Part shown: piece after piece, positions 3,332 through 5,088 of the stretch
Position numbering within the stretch: the stretch's first letter is position 1
Layout of the letters: each line of letters begins with the position of its first letter
Origin: JAAYBG01 sp964411675
GTDB taxonomy: Bacteria; Bacillota_I; Bacilli_A; ML615J-28; CAG-698
DNA: 5,088 bases
Reading direction: 5' to 3'
Assembly (NCBI GenBank): GCA_964411675.1
Contig: CAYPLR010000055.1
Coordinates: 1 to 5,088 of the forward strand
Program-made: the position numbers and the translations under genes
The notes under the pieces: generated by a model
Seen by the model: the letters and a program-made list of their open reading frames with translations, nothing else
The model's database searches: none
Told to the model about the DNA's origin: nothing

Positions 3332-5088
3332 ATGAATGGAAAAGATGCTCTAACAAACTCAGAAGAAGAATTTTTAGAACTTGAAAAGTATGAGTTGCGG
3401 GACGAACAATTAAAAGTAGTTGCTGACAATCTAAACCTTGGACTTGTTCTTCATGATATTATTTATGATGAAGAAGGGAATCCAATTGACTGTCGTTTTA
3501 AATATATTAATGGGATCTATGAAAAAATTACCCATCGTACAAAACCGGAATTAGAGGGAAATCTTTTTTCTGAAGCAATTAGTAGTGGTAACAAAGGATG
3601 GATAGAAAAATATAAAGTAGCAATAATCAATAATCAAGTGGTCTCTTTTGATAACTATGATGTGGTTTTAAAAAAATGGTTTAATATTACCGCCTATTCA
3701 CCCAATCCTACTAGACTTGCTTTGCTACTAACGGATATTTCCAAACGAAAAAACGCAGAAGCTGCATTAATGAAAAGCGAAGAAGAAAATAGAATTATTA
3801 TCAATAATTTACAAGTTGGAATTATTTTATATGATGGAGAGGGAAAAGTCATCTTATATAATGAAGAAACACCCAAAATGTTTAAAAAGCCATTAGAGCA
3901 TATCATCGGAGGGCATTTAGATTCTCAAGACTATAATTATTATCATGAAGATGGTAATACTCCGATGACATTTGAGGAGTTCCCAGTAAAAATCGTTTTG
4001 AAAACTAGAAAACCATTATTAGATTATGTAATTGGTGTAGTAAAAAAAGGCGAGGAACAACTCACTTGGTTAAAATGTAATGCTACTCCTGTTTTTAATA
4101 ATAATAGCATCGATAAGATTATTGTTAGTTTTGCTGATATTACCAACCAAAGAGAATTGGAAGCAAAGATTGTTGAAGATGCAAAAGAGTTATTCAATCA
4201 AAAAGTACAAGCAGAAGCAACTTTAGTATCGATTGGAGATGGAGTTATTGCCACCGATACTCAAGGAATCATTCGTGTTTTCAATGCGGTTGCCGAACAA
4301 TTAACAGGATGGCCAAAAGAAGAAGCAATCGGGTATTCTTTTGAAAAAGTATTCAATATTATCAAAGCAAACACGCGAAAAAAACATGAAAATATTGTTT
4401 TGAAAGTACTAACAACCAATAAATCAGTAGACCTTCATGGGGATAATATTTTATTATCACGATTAGGAAAGGAATATTACATAGAAGATAGTGCAACTCC
4501 GATCAAAACGAATAACAATGAAATTATTGGTGTAGTTCTAGTTTTTAGAGATATTACAGAAAAAGTTTTGTTGAATAATAAATTAAATATGCAAACTCAA
4601 CGATTATCACAAGTAGTTGATGTCGCAGTTGATATGATCTTCGAATTAGACAAAGAGAAGAAAGTTACCTATTATTCTGGATATGGCTTCAGTAAACTAG
4701 GTTATAATAAAACACAAATCATTGGTAAAAAAATTGATTCTATTTTCCGTGATAATCTTGCCATTCAAAACTTAGCATTTCTAAGAGCTATGAGTGGATC
4801 ACCTTATTCTTACGACTGTAATCTTGAAAGAGGAAGCCAGAGCCTATGGTATGAAATGACTCTTTCCCCTCTTTATGAGGATGATACGAAAAAAATCATC
4901 GGTGTATTAGGTGTTTGTCGTGATATCACCGAGCGAAAACGCGGCCAAGAAGAAATTGAATATTTAAGTAAGCATGATTTCTTAACAGGCTTGCATAACC
5001 GTCATTATTTTGTCAATGAAATGGAAAGATTAGATGTGGAAGCCAATCATCCATTGGGTGTGTTAATGGCGGATTTAAATGGACTAAA
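3332..5088 (+). CDS. Multi-PAS sensor protein with a C-terminal GGDEF (diguanylate cyclase) domain, 3' end outside the window
   Basis: The frame is open from the ATG to the window edge (585 codons plus 2 bases). After a short acidic start there are four PAS-like domains at about 28-140, 151-275, 291-412 and 423-537. Each ends with a D-I-S/T motif (135-137, 269-271, 407-409, 531-533) leading into a charged helical linker, the usual PAS-to-effector relay. PAS3 is the most canonical (SIGDGVIATD at 300-309, NAVAEQLTGW after it, GVVLVFRDITE at its end). The GGDEF domain begins with HDFLTGLHNR (548-557) and reaches MADLNGLK, whose D581 is the expected first metal ligand; the GGDEF signature itself lies beyond the window. 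No signal peptide or membrane helix is seen, so the protein should be cytosolic. By family it would make c-di-GMP in response to signals sensed by the PAS domains; the ligands are unknown. An additional HD-GYP or EAL domain could follow. Cysteines and histidines are scattered, with no obvious haem motif. Confidence 0.92.
   Translation, partial: MNGKDALTNSEEEFLELEKYELRDEQLKVVADNLNLGLVLHDIIYDEEGNPIDCRFKYINGIYEKITHRTKPELEGNLFSEAISSGNKGWIEKYKVAIINNQVVSFDNYDVVLKKWFNITAYSPNPTRLALLLTDISKRKNAEAALMKSEEENRIIINNLQVGIILYDGEGKVILYNEETPKMFKKPLEHIIGGHLDSQDYNYYHEDGNTPMTFEEFPVKIVLKTRKPLLDYVIGVVKKGEEQLTWLKCNATPVFNNNSIDKIIVSFADITNQRELEAKIVEDAKELFNQKVQAEATLVSIGDGVIATDTQGIIRVFNAVAEQLTGWPKEEAIGYSFEKVFNIIKANTRKKHENIVLKVLTTNKSVDLHGDNILLSRLGKEYYIEDSATPIKTNNNEIIGVVLVFRDITEKVLLNNKLNMQTQRLSQVVDVAVDMIFELDKEKKVTYYSGYGFSKLGYNKTQIIGKKIDSIFRDNLAIQNLAFLRAMSGSPYSYDCNLERGSQSLWYEMTLSPLYEDDTKKIIGVLGVCRDITERKRGQEEIEYLSKHDFLTGLHNRHYFVNEMERLDVEANHPLGVLMADLNGL

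Noticed and set aside
1..5088. CRISPR arrays, tRNA or rRNA genes, insertion sequences, riboswitches
   Set aside because: No repeat-spacer pattern, cloverleaf, transposase, terminal inverted repeats or recognisable aptamer was found. The leaders are about 60, 28 and 50 nt, which is short for riboswitches.

Overview
The window is AT-rich bacterial DNA. Its promoters are of the sigma-A type (TTGACx or TTTACA, 17 bp, TATAAT), its Shine-Dalgarno sequences are strong (AGGAGG type), and it has short hairpin-plus-T-run terminators. TGG encodes Trp, and TGA ends the permease gene directly at a terminator, so the standard bacterial code is in use. This suits a low-GC Bacillota member or an Acholeplasma/Haloplasma-like relative, and argues against a Mycoplasma/Spiroplasma-type code. 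The genus cannot be named from this sequence.

Left part (1-1300, minus strand): a complete gene for the beta subunit of a sodium-translocating decarboxylase (OadB/MmdB/GcdB family) has its own promoter and ribosome binding site. Twelve bases after it, a second gene starts behind a perfect AGGAGG site and leaves the window after 13 codons, so the two look like one operon read leftwards. The alpha (carboxyltransferase), gamma and biotin-carrier subunits are not seen.

Divergent intergenic region (1197-1556): it holds two back-to-back promoters, two dyads at the decarboxylase promoter, helically phased A-tracts upstream of the ABC promoter, an 11-bp motif placed in mirror image at about the same distance from both start sites, and a minus-strand terminator with no visible gene feeding it.

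Middle part (1557-3235, plus strand): a two-gene ABC-2 type exporter operon, ATPase (303 aa) then a six-helix permease (244 aa), separated by 2 bases and closed by a terminator that starts in the permease stop codon. The substrate is unknown.

Right part (3240-5088, plus strand): a new promoter drives a long gene that runs off the window. Its 585 visible residues form four tandem PAS domains joined by helical linkers, followed by the beginning of a GGDEF (diguanylate cyclase) domain. It is a cytosolic multi-input sensor, probably acting in cyclic-di-GMP signalling.

I do not see a clearly novel biological system. The points most worth following are the regulatory architecture of the divergent region, the orphan terminator, the identity of the gene paired with the decarboxylase beta subunit, and the output end of the PAS-GGDEF protein.
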